A DNA stretch of 64,000 nt from positions 54,383 to 118,382 of the forward strand of contig NZ_FOLS01000028.1 in NCBI RefSeq assembly GCF_900112375.1, in the 5' to 3' direction. The DNA comes from Pseudomonas citronellolis (GTDB taxonomy: Bacteria > Pseudomonadota > Gammaproteobacteria > Pseudomonadales > Pseudomonadaceae). The position numbers and the translations under genes were made by a program. Shown here in pieces: positions 17,895 to 27,290 of the stretch; position 1 is the stretch's first letter, and the number at the start of each line of letters is the position of its first letter. Under the pieces are notes generated by a model, which did no database searches, was not told where the DNA came from, and saw only the letters and a list, made by a program, of their open reading frames with translations.

Positions 17895-18655
17895 TGCACA
17901 GCATCCTCATCACCGGCGCGGCCTCCGGCATAGGCGCGGCCAGCGCGCGGCTGTTCCATGCCCGCGGCTGGCGCGTCGGCCTGCTGGACCTGAACGCCGA
18001 GGCATTGGCCGGGCTCGCCGCCGAACTGGGCGGCGCCTGGCAGCGGGCGCTGGACGTCACCGATGCGGCGGCGGTGCGCGAGGCGTTGGCGGACTTCGTC
18101 GGCGCCGGCGACGGCCGCCTGCGCCTGCTGTTCAACTGCGCCGGCATCCTGCGTTTCGGCCGCTTCGAGGAAATTCCCGCGCAGGACCACGCCCGCCTGC
18201 TGGCGATCAACGTGCAGGGCCTGCTCAACTGCTGCCATGCCGCCTTCGAGCACCTCAAGGCCACTCCCGGCGCCCAGGTGCTGAACATGGGCTCGGCCTC
18301 GGGGCTGTACGGGGTGCCGGAGATGGCCACCTACTCGGCCTCGAAGTTCGCCGTGCGCGGCTTCACCGAAGCATTGGAACTGGAGTGGCGGCGCCACGGC
18401 ATCCGCGTCGCCGACCTGATGCCGCCCTTCGTGCGCACGCCCATGGTCACCAGCCAGGGCTACGAGCCGCCGGTGCTGCGCCGCCTGGGCCTGCACCTGC
18501 GGGCCGAGGACATCGCCGCGGCGGCCTGGCGCCAGGCCCACCGCAGCGGGGTGCACCGGCCCATCGGCGCGCTGTTCCGGGCGATGTACTGGTCCGGCCA
18601 GCTGTCGCCGCCGGCGCTCAACCGCTGGGTGATGGGCTGGCTCAGCCGCGAGTGA
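17894..18655 (+). CDS. Short-chain dehydrogenase/reductase (SDR)
   Basis: A 253-residue classical SDR: TGAASGIGAASARLF at the N-terminus binds the nucleotide, Asp in LLDLNAEA suggests NAD preference, FNCAGIL replaces the NNAG motif, and the catalytic Ser and YSASK follow (GSASGLYGVPEMATYSASKF). Its ATG overlaps the esterase stop (TGATG). In this operon it would oxidise the alcohol released by ester cleavage or feed ketone to the monooxygenase. The C-terminal segment (LFRAMYWSGQLSPPALNRWV) is hydrophobic and may touch the membrane. Confidence 0.9.
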   Translation: MHSILITGAASGIGAASARLFHARGWRVGLLDLNAEALAGLAAELGGAWQRALDVTDAAAVREALADFVGAGDGRLRLLFNCAGILRFGRFEEIPAQDHARLLAINVQGLLNCCHAAFEHLKATPGAQVLNMGSASGLYGVPEMATYSASKFAVRGFTEALELEWRRHGIRVADLMPPFVRTPMVTSQGYEPPVLRRLGLHLRAEDIAAAAWRQAHRSGVHRPIGALFRAMYWSGQLSPPALNRWVMGWLSRE

Positions 18656-18761
18656 CGGAAAGGGGCTTGCACCCATGGGGTGCAGCCCGGATGCTGTAGG
18701 GCTGGTCCGCGGCCGTAGGAAGTCGGCCGCCTTTCCCTTCGCCCGCCGCAAGGAAGCCGCC

Positions 18762-19661
18762 ATGCCTTTCGCCTATTTCTGCCTGGCCCTGTCGATGCTG
18801 CTGGTCGGCGGCAACATCGCCATCGGCAAGCTGGTGCTGGAAGAGCTGCCCGTCTACCTGTTCGCCCTGCTGCGCTTCCTCATCGCCAGCCTGGTGCTGC
18901 TGCCCGGGCTGGCCCTGCCGCGGGTGCGCGCGGGGCTGGATGGCGGCGCCTGCCGCGGGCTGTTCCTGCAGGCCTTCTTCGGCTGCTTCCTGTTCAGCAT
19001 TTGCATGCTGCATGGCGTGCAACTGACCTCGGCGACCAGCGCCGGCATCATCACCAGCGCCACGCCCAGCGTTATCGCCCTGCTGGCCTGGCTATGGCTG
19101 CGCGAGCGCCTGGAGCCGCGCGGCCTGCTGGCCATCGCCCTGGCGGTGCTGGGCATCGCCGCGCTGAACCTGCTGGAGCGCCCGGCGGGCGGCCAGAGCG
19201 GCGTGCCGGGCAATGCCCTGGTGCTGGGCGCCGTGCTCGCCGAGGCGCTGTTCGCCATCTACTCGCGGCGCCTGTCGCTGCACCTGCACCCCTGGACCAT
19301 GGCCCTGGGCGTCAACCTCGCCGGGCTGCTGCTGTTCCTGCCCCTGGCGCTGCCCGAGGCGCGGGCGCTGGACTGGCGCGCGGTGCCGACGGCGACCTGG
19401 GGCTGGACGCTGTTCTACGCCCTGAGCGCCAGCGTGCTGTCGTTCCTGCTGTGGTACCGCGGCATCTCCCGGGTGCCGGCCAGCACCGCCGGGTTGTTCA
19501 CCGGGCTGATGCCGGTGGGCTCGGCGCTGGTCGGCGTGAGCCTGCTGGGCGAGCGTTTCGGCGCCAGCCACGCCCTGGGCATGGCCCTGGTGCTGGCGGC
19601 CCTGCTGCTGGCGACGCGCCCCGCGGCGCTGCCGCCCGTCGCCGCCGAACGTACCGACTGA
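18762..19661 (+). CDS. EamA/DMT family transporter
   Basis: A 299-residue protein with ten hydrophobic segments forming two EamA repeats. The first begins FCLALSMLLVGGNIAIGKLV and the second GNALVLGAVLAEALFAIYSR. The start at 18762 has AAGGAAG upstream. DMT proteins of this type export amino acids or other metabolites. It lies 106 bases after the SDR gene on the same strand and may be a separate unit. The cargo cannot be told from sequence. Confidence 0.88.
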   Translation: MPFAYFCLALSMLLVGGNIAIGKLVLEELPVYLFALLRFLIASLVLLPGLALPRVRAGLDGGACRGLFLQAFFGCFLFSICMLHGVQLTSATSAGIITSATPSVIALLAWLWLRERLEPRGLLAIALAVLGIAALNLLERPAGGQSGVPGNALVLGAVLAEALFAIYSRRLSLHLHPWTMALGVNLAGLLLFLPLALPEARALDWRAVPTATWGWTLFYALSASVLSFLLWYRGISRVPASTAGLFTGLMPVGSALVGVSLLGERFGASHALGMALVLAALLLATRPAALPPVAAERTD

Positions 19662-19896
19662 CCGGTAGGGCGGCATTCGGCCTGCATAGACGCTACGCTG
19701 AAACTGTTGGTTGCCGGCAGACGGGCCTTCCTGCCTGCCAGTTCAAGACCTTTGGCGACCAATTGGGGGACGTTGAAGCATTTTTGGCGTTTCCTGTGGC
19801 ACAGCGAGTGCCCGCCGCGGGCCCGGTCGCAAGCCAGGCCCGCATCGGCTGGGAAACTAGGTGAAACCCTGAACGTCTCGAAAGGAGGTGCGTACC

Positions 19897-20238
19897 ATGG
19901 AAAAGCCCCTCTCGGAGGATATCAGTGTCAATGTGCTGCGCCGGATGAAGGAAGGGGGCTTCGATTTCGCCCGCATTCATCCCATCGACTTCTTCGCCAT
20001 CTTTCCCGATGAACAGAACGCCCGCCAGGCCGCCCGGCAATTCCGCGGCGAATCCCTGAGGGCCCAGGTCGAAGCCCGTTCCGACGGTGGCTGGAACCTG
20101 CAGATCAGCAAGGTGATGTTCGCCACCCACGCGGCGATCGGCGCATTCGAACACGACCTGGAGGAAGTCGTGGCGCCGCTCGGAGGTGTGCTCGACGGCT
20201 GGGGGGTTACCCAGGAAGTGAGCAGCCTGCGTCCCTGA
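19897..20238 (+). CDS. RraB-like ribonuclease E inhibitor family protein
   Basis: A 113-residue acidic protein starting behind a very strong ribosome binding site (AAAGGAGGTG). The pattern MKEGGFDFARIHPIDFFAIF, then NARQAARQF, then WNLQISKVMFATHAAIGAFE, fits the RraB/DUF695-like fold in which a small alpha-beta domain binds RNase E and damps RNA decay. Pseudomonads carry several such small proteins, so binding of RNase E is only presumed. No operon partner is obvious; a glutamine amidotransferase gene follows after 163 bases. Confidence 0.7.
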   Translation: MEKPLSEDISVNVLRRMKEGGFDFARIHPIDFFAIFPDEQNARQAARQFRGESLRAQVEARSDGGWNLQISKVMFATHAAIGAFEHDLEEVVAPLGGVLDGWGVTQEVSSLRP

Positions 20239-20401
20239 TCCAACACGTTCGTCTCGCCGCCAGGCCGCGTCGGCCGGTGGCTTCCCACTCCCATGAACCC
20301 AATGCGCCCGCGCCGCCGGAAGGCGGTGCGGGCCTGCCCGCGGGCGCGCTGGGGGTTATGGTCGCGCGCCTTTTGCGGCAGACTGCCGCGCGGAGGTAAG
20401 C

Positions 20402-21106
20402 ATGACCGATATCCTGATCCTGACCCACGCCGACTTCTGCCCGCCGGGCCATCTGGCCCGCGTGCTCGACCGCGCCGGCCTGGGCTTCGAGGTGCGCCGC
20501 GCCGACCACGGCGAGCTGGACGGCTACGACCTGGAGCGCCCGAAAGCCGTGGCCATCATGGGCGGCCCCATGAGCGTGAACGACGACCTGCCCTGGCTGC
20601 GCACCGAGGTGGCGGCGCTGCGCCGCTTCATCGAGCGCCGCGTGCCGCTGATCGGCCACTGCCTGGGCGGCCAGCTGCTGGCCAAGGCCCTCGGCGCGCC
20701 GATCCACCACCAGGGCTACACCGAGATGGGCTGGCAGCCGATGCGCCGCCTGGAGTCCGCGAGTCCGTGGCTTGCGCACCTGCCCGAGGAATTCCCGATC
20801 TACCAGTGGCACGGCGACACCTTCGAGCTGCCCGAGGGCGCCGAGCACCTGCTGTCCAGCCCCTGGTGCGCCAACCAGGGTTTCTCCTGGGGCGGCTTCG
20901 TCCTCGGCCTGCAGGGTCACCCGGAGATGACCGAGGAACTGGTCAGCGGCTGGATCAACGGCTGGCCGCAGTACCTGGACCCCAGCCAGCCGAGCCAGGA
21001 AAGCGCCGAGGTGATGCTCGCCGACCTGCCGCGCAAGGTGGCTGAACTGAACCGCGTGGCCGAGGGCTTCTATAGCCATTGGCTGAGGCTGGCCGGCCTG
21101 GCGTGA
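20402..21106 (+). CDS. Class I glutamine amidotransferase domain protein
   Basis: A 234-residue protein preceded by GGAGG. The catalytic triad is visible: Cys87 in IGHCLGGQLLAKALG, and the His with nearby Glu in LQGHPEMTEEL. The oxyanion strand IMGGPMSVND is also present. This is a stand-alone GATase1 of the GuaA-N-like or gamma-glutamyl-hydrolase-like group, hydrolysing glutamine or a gamma-glutamyl amide. No synthetase partner is next to it, so its acceptor is unknown; a role in polyamine or gamma-glutamyl degradation is one option. Confidence 0.85.
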   Translation: MTDILILTHADFCPPGHLARVLDRAGLGFEVRRADHGELDGYDLERPKAVAIMGGPMSVNDDLPWLRTEVAALRRFIERRVPLIGHCLGGQLLAKALGAPIHHQGYTEMGWQPMRRLESASPWLAHLPEEFPIYQWHGDTFELPEGAEHLLSSPWCANQGFSWGGFVLGLQGHPEMTEELVSGWINGWPQYLDPSQPSQESAEVMLADLPRKVAELNRVAEGFYSHWLRLAGLA

Positions 21107-21208
21107 GCGAGCGGGGCGCACGGCCGTGCGCCCCGGGGTTTGCTGTAATCCACTGGTTTACAACTGTGTATACTGCGGCTCCAGGCTTCTTCCAGGACAG
21201 GACCGCGC

Positions 21209-22288
21209 ATGACGGAAAACAGCTTCGCCTTCCGCCTCAAGGAATTGCTCGAGCTCAACAAGCTGACCCTGCAGGCCGTGGCCACCGCGCTGGGCATCTC
21301 GCGCACCGCGGTGCACAAGTGGACGCGCGGCGGCGAGATCGACTACGACAACCTGCGCAAGCTGGCGGACTTCCTCAAGGTCAACTGGATCTGGCTGCGC
21401 TACGGCGAGGAAGCCGTGCGCGACCTGCAGGCGCTGGAGCCCATCGAACTGCCGATGACCGACGTGCGCCGCCGCTACACCGCCGAGATCATGGAGAGCG
21501 AGGCGCGCATGAAGCTGGCCCAGGAAAGCGCGCGCATCGTCACCTGGGAGTGGAACCTGATCAGCGACGAGGTGACCTACTCGCCCAACGTCGAGGAGGT
21601 CTACGGCTGGCCGGTGAGTCATAACCAGGACTTCTGGCCGCACCTGCCGGCCGAGGACGTGGCCGCCATGCGCGCCATGTACGACCAGGCTATCGCCGAG
21701 GGCAGCGGCTGCGAGTGCGACTTCCGCATCTACCGCCCGGACGGCGAGCTGCGCTGGATCGCCTCCCGCGCCCGGGTGGTCAAGGACAGCGCCGGGCGCT
21801 CGGTGAAGATAGTCGGCATCAGCATGGACAACACCGCGCGCATGGCCGCCGAGGAAGAGCTGCGCAACAGCGAGGAGCGCTTCCGCGCCATCTTCGAGCT
21901 GACCTGGGGCGCGCTGGCCTACATCGGCCTGGACGGCACCTGGCAGCGCGTCAACGGCAGCCTCTGCGAGTTGCTCGGCTACAGCGCCGAGGAACTCTAC
22001 GGCATGACCTTCCAGCAACTCACCCACCCCGACGACCTGGAGCGCAACCTGCAACTGCTGCGCAGCATGCTGGCCGGCGAGATCGACCGCTACGTGGTGG
22101 AGAAGCGCTGCCGGCGCAAGGACGGCCGCTACGTCTGGGTGCGCGCCCGCACCTCGCTGCAACGTCGCCGCCAGGACGGCCTGCCGGAGCACCTGATCAG
22201 CGTCTACGAAGACATAGGCCCGGCCCGCGCCGAACGCGAACGCCTGCAGGCACGCATCGCCGAACTGGAGGCGCAGCTGGCCGTGTAG
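21209..22288 (+). CDS. HTH-PAS-PAS sensory regulator, stop codon supplied by a repeat
   Basis: A 359-residue protein. Residues about 5-65 are a Cro/CI-like helix-turn-helix (LQAVATALGISRTAVHKWTR then DYDNLRKLADFLKVNWIWL). A short helix leads into two PAS/PAC units at about 105-205 (WEWNLISDEVTYSPNVEEVY, RPDGELRWIASRARVV) and 215-330 (RFRAIFELTWGALAYIGLDG, GRYVWVRARTSL). It ends in a coiled coil. There is no kinase or GGDEF domain, so the HTH is the only output. A TATACT box at 21169-21174 may be its -10. Its TAG stop (22286-22288) is the GTAG foot of the repeat that starts here. Confidence 0.82.
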   Translation: MTENSFAFRLKELLELNKLTLQAVATALGISRTAVHKWTRGGEIDYDNLRKLADFLKVNWIWLRYGEEAVRDLQALEPIELPMTDVRRRYTAEIMESEARMKLAQESARIVTWEWNLISDEVTYSPNVEEVYGWPVSHNQDFWPHLPAEDVAAMRAMYDQAIAEGSGCECDFRIYRPDGELRWIASRARVVKDSAGRSVKIVGISMDNTARMAAEEELRNSEERFRAIFELTWGALAYIGLDGTWQRVNGSLCELLGYSAEELYGMTFQQLTHPDDLERNLQLLRSMLAGEIDRYVVEKRCRRKDGRYVWVRARTSLQRRRQDGLPEHLISVYEDIGPARAERERLQARIAELEAQLAV

Positions 22289-22870
22289 GCGCGGGCCCTG
22301 CCCGCGATTTCGCGCGCAGGGCGCGCTCCTACAGGGGAATGGCGTGGGTGGGGCAGCGTAGGAGCGGATCTCATCCGCGAATTGCGCCGATACCTCCGGC
22401 TATCGCGGACAAGGTCCGCTCCTACGAAGAGTACCTCGGCGCGGCCTGCAAGGCAGTTGCTTCTGTGGGGGATGAATACCGTGCTTCCCGGCAATCTGTA
22501 GGAGCGGGCCCTGCCCGCGATATCGCGCGCAGGGCGCGCTCCTACAGGGGGATGGCGTGGGTGGGGCAGCGTAGGAGCGGATCTCATCCGCGAATTGCGC
22601 CGGGATGTCCGGCTATCGCGGACAAGGTCCGCTCCTACGGTTCCAGGATGCACGGCTTTTCGTAGGAGCGAGCTTGCTCGCGAACAGATTCCGCTGCAGG
22701 GCTTATTCGCGAGCAAGCTCGCTCCTACGAAGAGCGCTCCGGCGCGGCCTGCAAGTCAGTTGCGCACGCAGGGGAATGGTGTGGGATGGGGTAGGGCGTA
22801 TAACCGTTCGCGGTTATACGCCGTCGTCCCTGTAGGAGCGGATTCATCCGCGATTGCGCCGGCAGGGGCC
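22285..22870. repeat. REP-like repeat cluster with a duplicated composite block
   Basis: A composite of a GGGCCCTGCCCGCG palindrome, the spacer GGCGTGGGTGGGGCAGC and a GGAGCGGATCTCATCCGCGA pair occurs at about 22285-22425 and again at 22498-22640, about 213 bases apart. Then come a GGAGCGAGCTTGCTCGCGA pair (22663-22729), a GTAGGGCGTATAACCGTTCG element (about 22792-22826) and a last half-element (about 22830-22860). All have GTAG/CTAC feet. This fills the gap between the PAS gene and the AhpD-like gene; nothing else is seen in it. Confidence 0.85.
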
Positions 22871-22875
22871 GTCGC

Positions 22876-23439
22876 TCAATGCTCGGCGAAGGGCAGGGGC
22901 GCCTCCGTCTCGCGCTGCACCGCGAAGGCGTTGAGGGTCATGGCCACCAGCGCGTAGTAACCGAAGATGCCCACCAGTTCCACCATCCCTGCCTCGCCAA
23001 AGGCAGCCACGCCCTCGTCATAGAGCGCCTGCTCGATGCGCTTATTCGCATAGAGACTCCGCCCCAGGCGATAGACCAGGCGTTCATCGCCCCGCTCGAA
23101 AGTCGGTTCTTCACCACGCCGCAGCGCTTCGACCACACCCTCGGCCAAGCCTGCCTGGCGCGCGATGGGCTCGTGAATCTGCCATTCCGCCTGGGACTGC
23201 CACCAGGCCGCGGTAAGCAGGATCGCCAATTCGCTCAGGCGCAGTTCCAGGCGCGTGCCGTAGCGGCAGAAGGCGCCCAGCTTCTGCGCGCTGTCGGCCA
23301 GCTGCGGGCTGTGCACCCAGGCCAGGAAGGGGCCGTCGAGGTTGCCGCGCGGGCCGCTGAGGATGTCGCTCAGCACGCGGCGCTGCTCGTCGTCCATGTT
23401 CTCGTCGGTGAGCGGGGTGAGGCGCGAGGTGATCTTCAT
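22876..23439 (-). CDS. Carboxymuconolactone decarboxylase (AhpD-like) family protein
   Basis: A 187-residue protein with the all-helical AhpD-like core ([20 protein letters not shown], then [21 protein letters not shown], then a late [14 protein letters not shown]). The CxxC redox pair of true AhpD is absent; only one Cys (AFCRYG) is present, so a peroxidase role is unlikely and a decarboxylase or other small-molecule role fits better. It lies nine bases after the aminotransferase stop on the same strand and is almost certainly co-transcribed with it. Confidence 0.8.
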   Translation of the reverse strand: MKITSRLTPLTDENMDDEQRRVLSDILSGPRGNLDGPFLAWVHSPQLADSAQKLGAFCRYGTRLELRLSELAILLTAAWWQSQAEWQIHEPIARQAGLAEGVVEALRRGEEPTFERGDERLVYRLGRSLYANKRIEQALYDEGVAAFGEAGMVELVGIFGYYALVAMTLNAFAVQRETEAPLPFAEH

Positions 23440-23448
23440 GGGCTTTCC

Positions 23449-24777
23449 TCAGAGGCTGCCGATGGCCTGGTCGATGGCGCGTTGCAGCTTGTCCACCAGT
23501 TCGTCCAACTGCGCCTCTTCGAGGATGAAGGGCGGCGCCAGGAGGATATGGTCGCCGTTGCGGCCGTCCAGGGTGCCGCCCATGGGATAGCACAGCAGGC
23601 CTTCCTGCATGGCGGCCTTCTTGATCCGCGCGTGCAGCTTCGCCTCGGCGGGGAAGGGCGCCTTGCTGTCGCGCTCGGCCACCAGTTCCAGGCCCTGGAA
23701 CAGCCCGCGCCCGCGGATGTCGCCGATATGCGGGTGGGCGCCGAAGGCCTGTTGCAGCCGCTGCTGCAGGTCGAGGCCGAGGCTGCGCACGCGGGCCAGC
23801 AGGTCGCGTTCCTCGATGGTTTTCTGCACCGCCAGGGCCGCGGCACAGGCGGTGGCGTGGCCGATGTAGGTGTGGCCGTGCTGGAAGAAGCCCGAGCCTT
23901 GGGCGATGGCATTGTGGATGCGCTCGCTCACCAGGGTGGCGCCGATCGGCTGGTAGCCGGCGCCCAGGCCCTTGGCGGCGGTGATCAGGTCGGCGCCGAT
24001 GCCTTCCTGCTCGGCGGCGAACAGGCTGCCGGTGCGGCCCATGCCGCACATCACCTCGTCGAGGATCAGCAGCACCCCGTGGCGGTCGCAGATTTCCCGC
24101 ACGCGCTTGAAGTAGCCGGGCACCGCGGGCACCGCGCCGAGGGTGGCGCCCACCACCGGCTCGGCGACGAAGGCCATGACCTTGTCCGCGCCCAGGCGGA
24201 GGATTTCCGCTTCCAGTTCCCGGGCCAGGCGCTCGCCATAGGCTTCGGGTGTTTCCCCGGCGGCCTGGTCGCGGTAGGCGTAGCAGGGGCTGACGTGGCT
24301 GACGTCGATCAGCAGCGGCTGGAACTGCTGGCGCCGCCAGGCGTTGCCGCCGGTGGCCAGGGCGCCGAGGGTGTTGCCGTGGTAGCTCTGGCGGCGGGCG
24401 ATCAGGTGTGTGCGTTGCGGCTGGCCGATCTCCACGAAGTACTGGCGGGCCAGCTTGAGCGCCGCCTCCACCGCTTCGGAGCCGCCGCTGACGAAGTACA
24501 CCGAGCGCATGCCCTCCGGCGCGCGGGCGATCAGGAAGTCCGCCAACTGCTCCATGGGCTCGGTGGTGAAGAAGGAAGTGTGGGCATAGGCCAGGGTGCC
24601 GACCTGCCGGCGCACCGCCTCGATCACCGCCGGGTCGCTGTGGCCCAGGCAGGACACCGCCGCGCCGCCGCTGGCGTCCAGGTAGCGGCGGCCTTCGCTG
24701 TCGATCAGGTAGGCGCCGTCGCCGCGGACGGCCGTGGGGTAGGACTGGGTGAGGCTGCGGTGCAGGACGTGGCTCAT
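23449..24777 (-). CDS. Class III PLP-dependent aminotransferase
   Basis: A 442-residue protein starting at the ATG behind GGAGG. It has the fold type I landmarks: [18 protein letters not shown] near the N-terminus, [20 protein letters not shown] (phosphate and PLP contact), [31 protein letters not shown] and the PLP lysine in [15 protein letters not shown]. Members use omega-amino acids, amines or diamines with pyruvate or oxoglutarate. Divergent from the amino-acid ABC transporter genes, it probably acts on the imported compound. Exact substrate unknown. Confidence 0.9.
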   Translation of the reverse strand: MSHVLHRSLTQSYPTAVRGDGAYLIDSEGRRYLDASGGAAVSCLGHSDPAVIEAVRRQVGTLAYAHTSFFTTEPMEQLADFLIARAPEGMRSVYFVSGGSEAVEAALKLARQYFVEIGQPQRTHLIARRQSYHGNTLGALATGGNAWRRQQFQPLLIDVSHVSPCYAYRDQAAGETPEAYGERLARELEAEILRLGADKVMAFVAEPVVGATLGAVPAVPGYFKRVREICDRHGVLLILDEVMCGMGRTGSLFAAEQEGIGADLITAAKGLGAGYQPIGATLVSERIHNAIAQGSGFFQHGHTYIGHATACAAALAVQKTIEERDLLARVRSLGLDLQQRLQQAFGAHPHIGDIRGRGLFQGLELVAERDSKAPFPAEAKLHARIKKAAMQEGLLCYPMGGTLDGRNGDHILLAPPFILEEAQLDELVDKLQRAIDQAIGSL

Positions 24778-24798
24778 GGTGACCTCCGGGGTGATTGC

Positions 24799-24841
24799 GC
24801 AAATATTAATTGCATTTTTTATCTTGGCAATCTTTTGTTGC
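24799..24841. promoter_or_regulatory. Two GCAA-N7-TTGC inverted repeats in the divergent promoter region
   Basis: GCAAATATTAATTGC (24799-24813) and GCAATCTTTTGTTGC (24827-24841) share 4-base arms with seven-base centres and are 28 bases apart. A further TTGCGCAA palindrome overlaps the first (24795-24802). They sit just upstream of the aminotransferase start in AT-rich DNA, so they could be operator sites. The regulator is not known; the RpiR protein encoded at 28343 is a candidate. Confidence 0.4.
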
Positions 24842-24963
24842 GCGCCCGTTGCGCAGCCCGGACAGTTCCCGATGGGCTGAAAATGGCGAAACAGAGAAGC
24901 TCCAGGCGAAATTCCGCCTGGCTCTCGTCCGCAAAGCCCCGGCAAGGTGTGAGAAAAATACTT

Positions 24964-24980
24964 GCAATCGATTTTGTTGC
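24964..24980. promoter_or_regulatory. Third GCAA...TTGC inverted repeat upstream of the ABC transporter
   Basis: GCAATCGATTTTGTTGC, flanked by T and A to give TGCAA-N9-TTGCA, resembles the two repeats at 24799-24841 but with a nine-base centre. It lies 164 bases before the binding-protein start. Together the three frame the whole 366-base divergent region, which contains no gene. Confidence 0.35.
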
Positions 24981-25041
24981 ATGTTTATTTTGCGAAAAAG
25001 CACCCTGTGCATGCAGCCCCTTCCGTGGGTTAGCCGCTCAA

Positions 25042-25049
25042 AACAATAA
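25042..25049 (+). promoter_or_regulatory. Possible Hfq/Crc AAnAAnAA motif in the ABC transporter leader
   Basis: AACAATAA lies 95 bases before the start of the binding-protein gene. Amino-acid transporters are common targets of Crc/Hfq repression in Pseudomonas; whether this base run is in the transcript is not known. Confidence 0.3.
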
Positions 25050-25143
25050 AGTCCGGGCCCCGGCCCGTTGCGATCGAACTGCCGCTAATGCGCGCCCCGT
25101 CCCAGGCGAGGCGCATCCACTGACCTGCAAGAGGAAGACCTGC

Positions 25144-25887
25144 ATGAAAAAGCTGCTTCAAGCCTCCTTCGCTGCGCTGTCCCTGCTCGCCGCCGCCAGC
25201 TCCATGGCCGCCGACAAGGAACTGCTGATCGCTACCGACACCGCCTTCGTGCCCTTCGAGTTCAAGCAGGGCGACAAGTACGTGGGCTTCGACATCGACC
25301 TGTGGGCGGCCATCGCCAAGGAGATGGGCGTCACCTACCAGCTCAAGCCGATGGACTTCAACGGCATCATCCCCGCGCTGCAGACTCGCAACGTCGACGC
25401 CGCGCTGGCCGGCATCACCATCAAGGAAGACCGCAAGCAGGTCATCGACTTCTCCGACGGCTACTACGACAGCGGCTTCCTGCTGATGGTCAAGGCCGAC
25501 AACGACAGCATCAAGGGCGAGGCCGACATCGCCGGCAAGAGCCTGGCGGTGAAGAGCGGCACCTCGGCGGCGGACTACGCCAAGGCCAACCTCAAGGCCG
25601 CCGACCTGCGCCAGTTCCCCAACATCGACAACGCCTACCTGGAGCTGCGCACCGGCCGCGTCGACGCCGCCATGCACGACACGCCGAACGTCCTCTACTA
25701 CATCAAGACCGCCGGCGACGGCCAGGTGAAGGCCGTCGGCGAGCAGATGATGGCGCAGCAGTACGGCATCGGCTTCCCGAAGGGCAGCGAGCTGCGCGAG
25801 CCGGTCAACGCGGCGCTGAAGAAGCTGCGCGAAGACGGCACCTACGCGCAGATCTACCGCAAGTGGTTCGGCACCGACCCCAAGTGA
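25144..25887 (+). CDS. Amino-acid ABC transporter periplasmic binding protein (GlnH-like)
   Basis: A 247-residue protein with a Sec signal (1-22, ends SSMA) and the family 3 solute-binding pattern: [57 protein letters not shown], then [11 protein letters not shown]. The closeness to GlnH suggests glutamine or a polar amino acid, but ligand cannot be assigned. The start has AGAGGAAG upstream. It heads an operon with the permease, the ATPase, a C45 hydrolase and an RpiR regulator. Confidence 0.92.
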   Translation: MKKLLQASFAALSLLAAASSMAADKELLIATDTAFVPFEFKQGDKYVGFDIDLWAAIAKEMGVTYQLKPMDFNGIIPALQTRNVDAALAGITIKEDRKQVIDFSDGYYDSGFLLMVKADNDSIKGEADIAGKSLAVKSGTSAADYAKANLKAADLRQFPNIDNAYLELRTGRVDAAMHDTPNVLYYIKTAGDGQVKAVGEQMMAQQYGIGFPKGSELREPVNAALKKLREDGTYAQIYRKWFGTDPK

Positions 25888-25904
25888 GCCGGAGGTAGAA
25901 CCCC

Positions 25905-26557
25905 ATGCATTTCCAATGGTCCGCCATCTGGGACGCGCTGCCGGTGCTGCTTGAGGGCGCCCGGCTGACCCTGTGGATTTCCATCCTCGGCCTGGCCGGC
26001 GGCGCGGTGATCGGCCTGCTGGCCGGCGTTGCCCGCGCCTACGGCGGCTTTTTCTCCAGCCGCCTGGCGCTGGTGTTCGTCGAGCTGATCCGCGGCACGC
26101 CGATCATGGTCCAGGTGATGTTCATCTACTTCGCCCTGCCGCTGATGATCCCGGTGCGCATCGACCCGTTCAGCGCGGCGGTGGTCACCATCATGATCAA
26201 CTCCGGCGCCTACATCGCCGAGATCACCCGCGGCGCGCTGCTCTCGGTGAACCGCGGGTTCCGCGAGGCCGGGCTGGCCCTGGGGCTGTCCGGGCGCGAC
26301 ACCCTGCGCTACGTGATCGCCCCGCTGGCCTTCCGGCGGATGATCCCGGCGCTGGGCAACCAGTGGATCGTCAGCATCAAGGACACCTCGCTGTTCATCG
26401 TCATCGGCGTGGCCGAGCTGACCCGCCAGGGCCAGGAGGTGATCGCCGGCAACTTCCGGGCGATGGAGATCTGGTCGGCGGTGGCGGTGATCTACCTGGT
26501 CATCACCCTGGTATTGAGTTACGTGCTGCGGCGCATGGAGTCGAGGCTGAAGATCCT

Positions 26558-26561
<4 letters not shown>
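25905..26561 (+). CDS. Amino-acid ABC transporter permease (GlnP-like)
   Basis: A 218-residue inner membrane protein with about five membrane segments. The HisMQ-type signature is clear: [20 protein letters not shown], then the EAA loop [20 protein letters not shown] that contacts the ATPase. ATG lies behind GGAGG, 17 bases after the binding-protein stop. Only one permease gene is present, so it probably works as a homodimer. Confidence 0.93.
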
Positions 26562-27280
<719 letters not shown>

Positions 27281-27290
27281 AGGTCGCCCC

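Noticed and set aside
24825..24842. Possible sigma-54 promoter (TGGCA ... TTGC) before the ABC transporter
   Set aside because: The spacing between GG and GC is 12 bases where 10 is required.
22879..25143. Long upstream extension of the binding-protein frame, through the aminotransferase and AhpD-like genes
   Set aside because: The extension is antisense to two good genes. The real protein begins at 25144 with a signal peptide and ribosome binding site.
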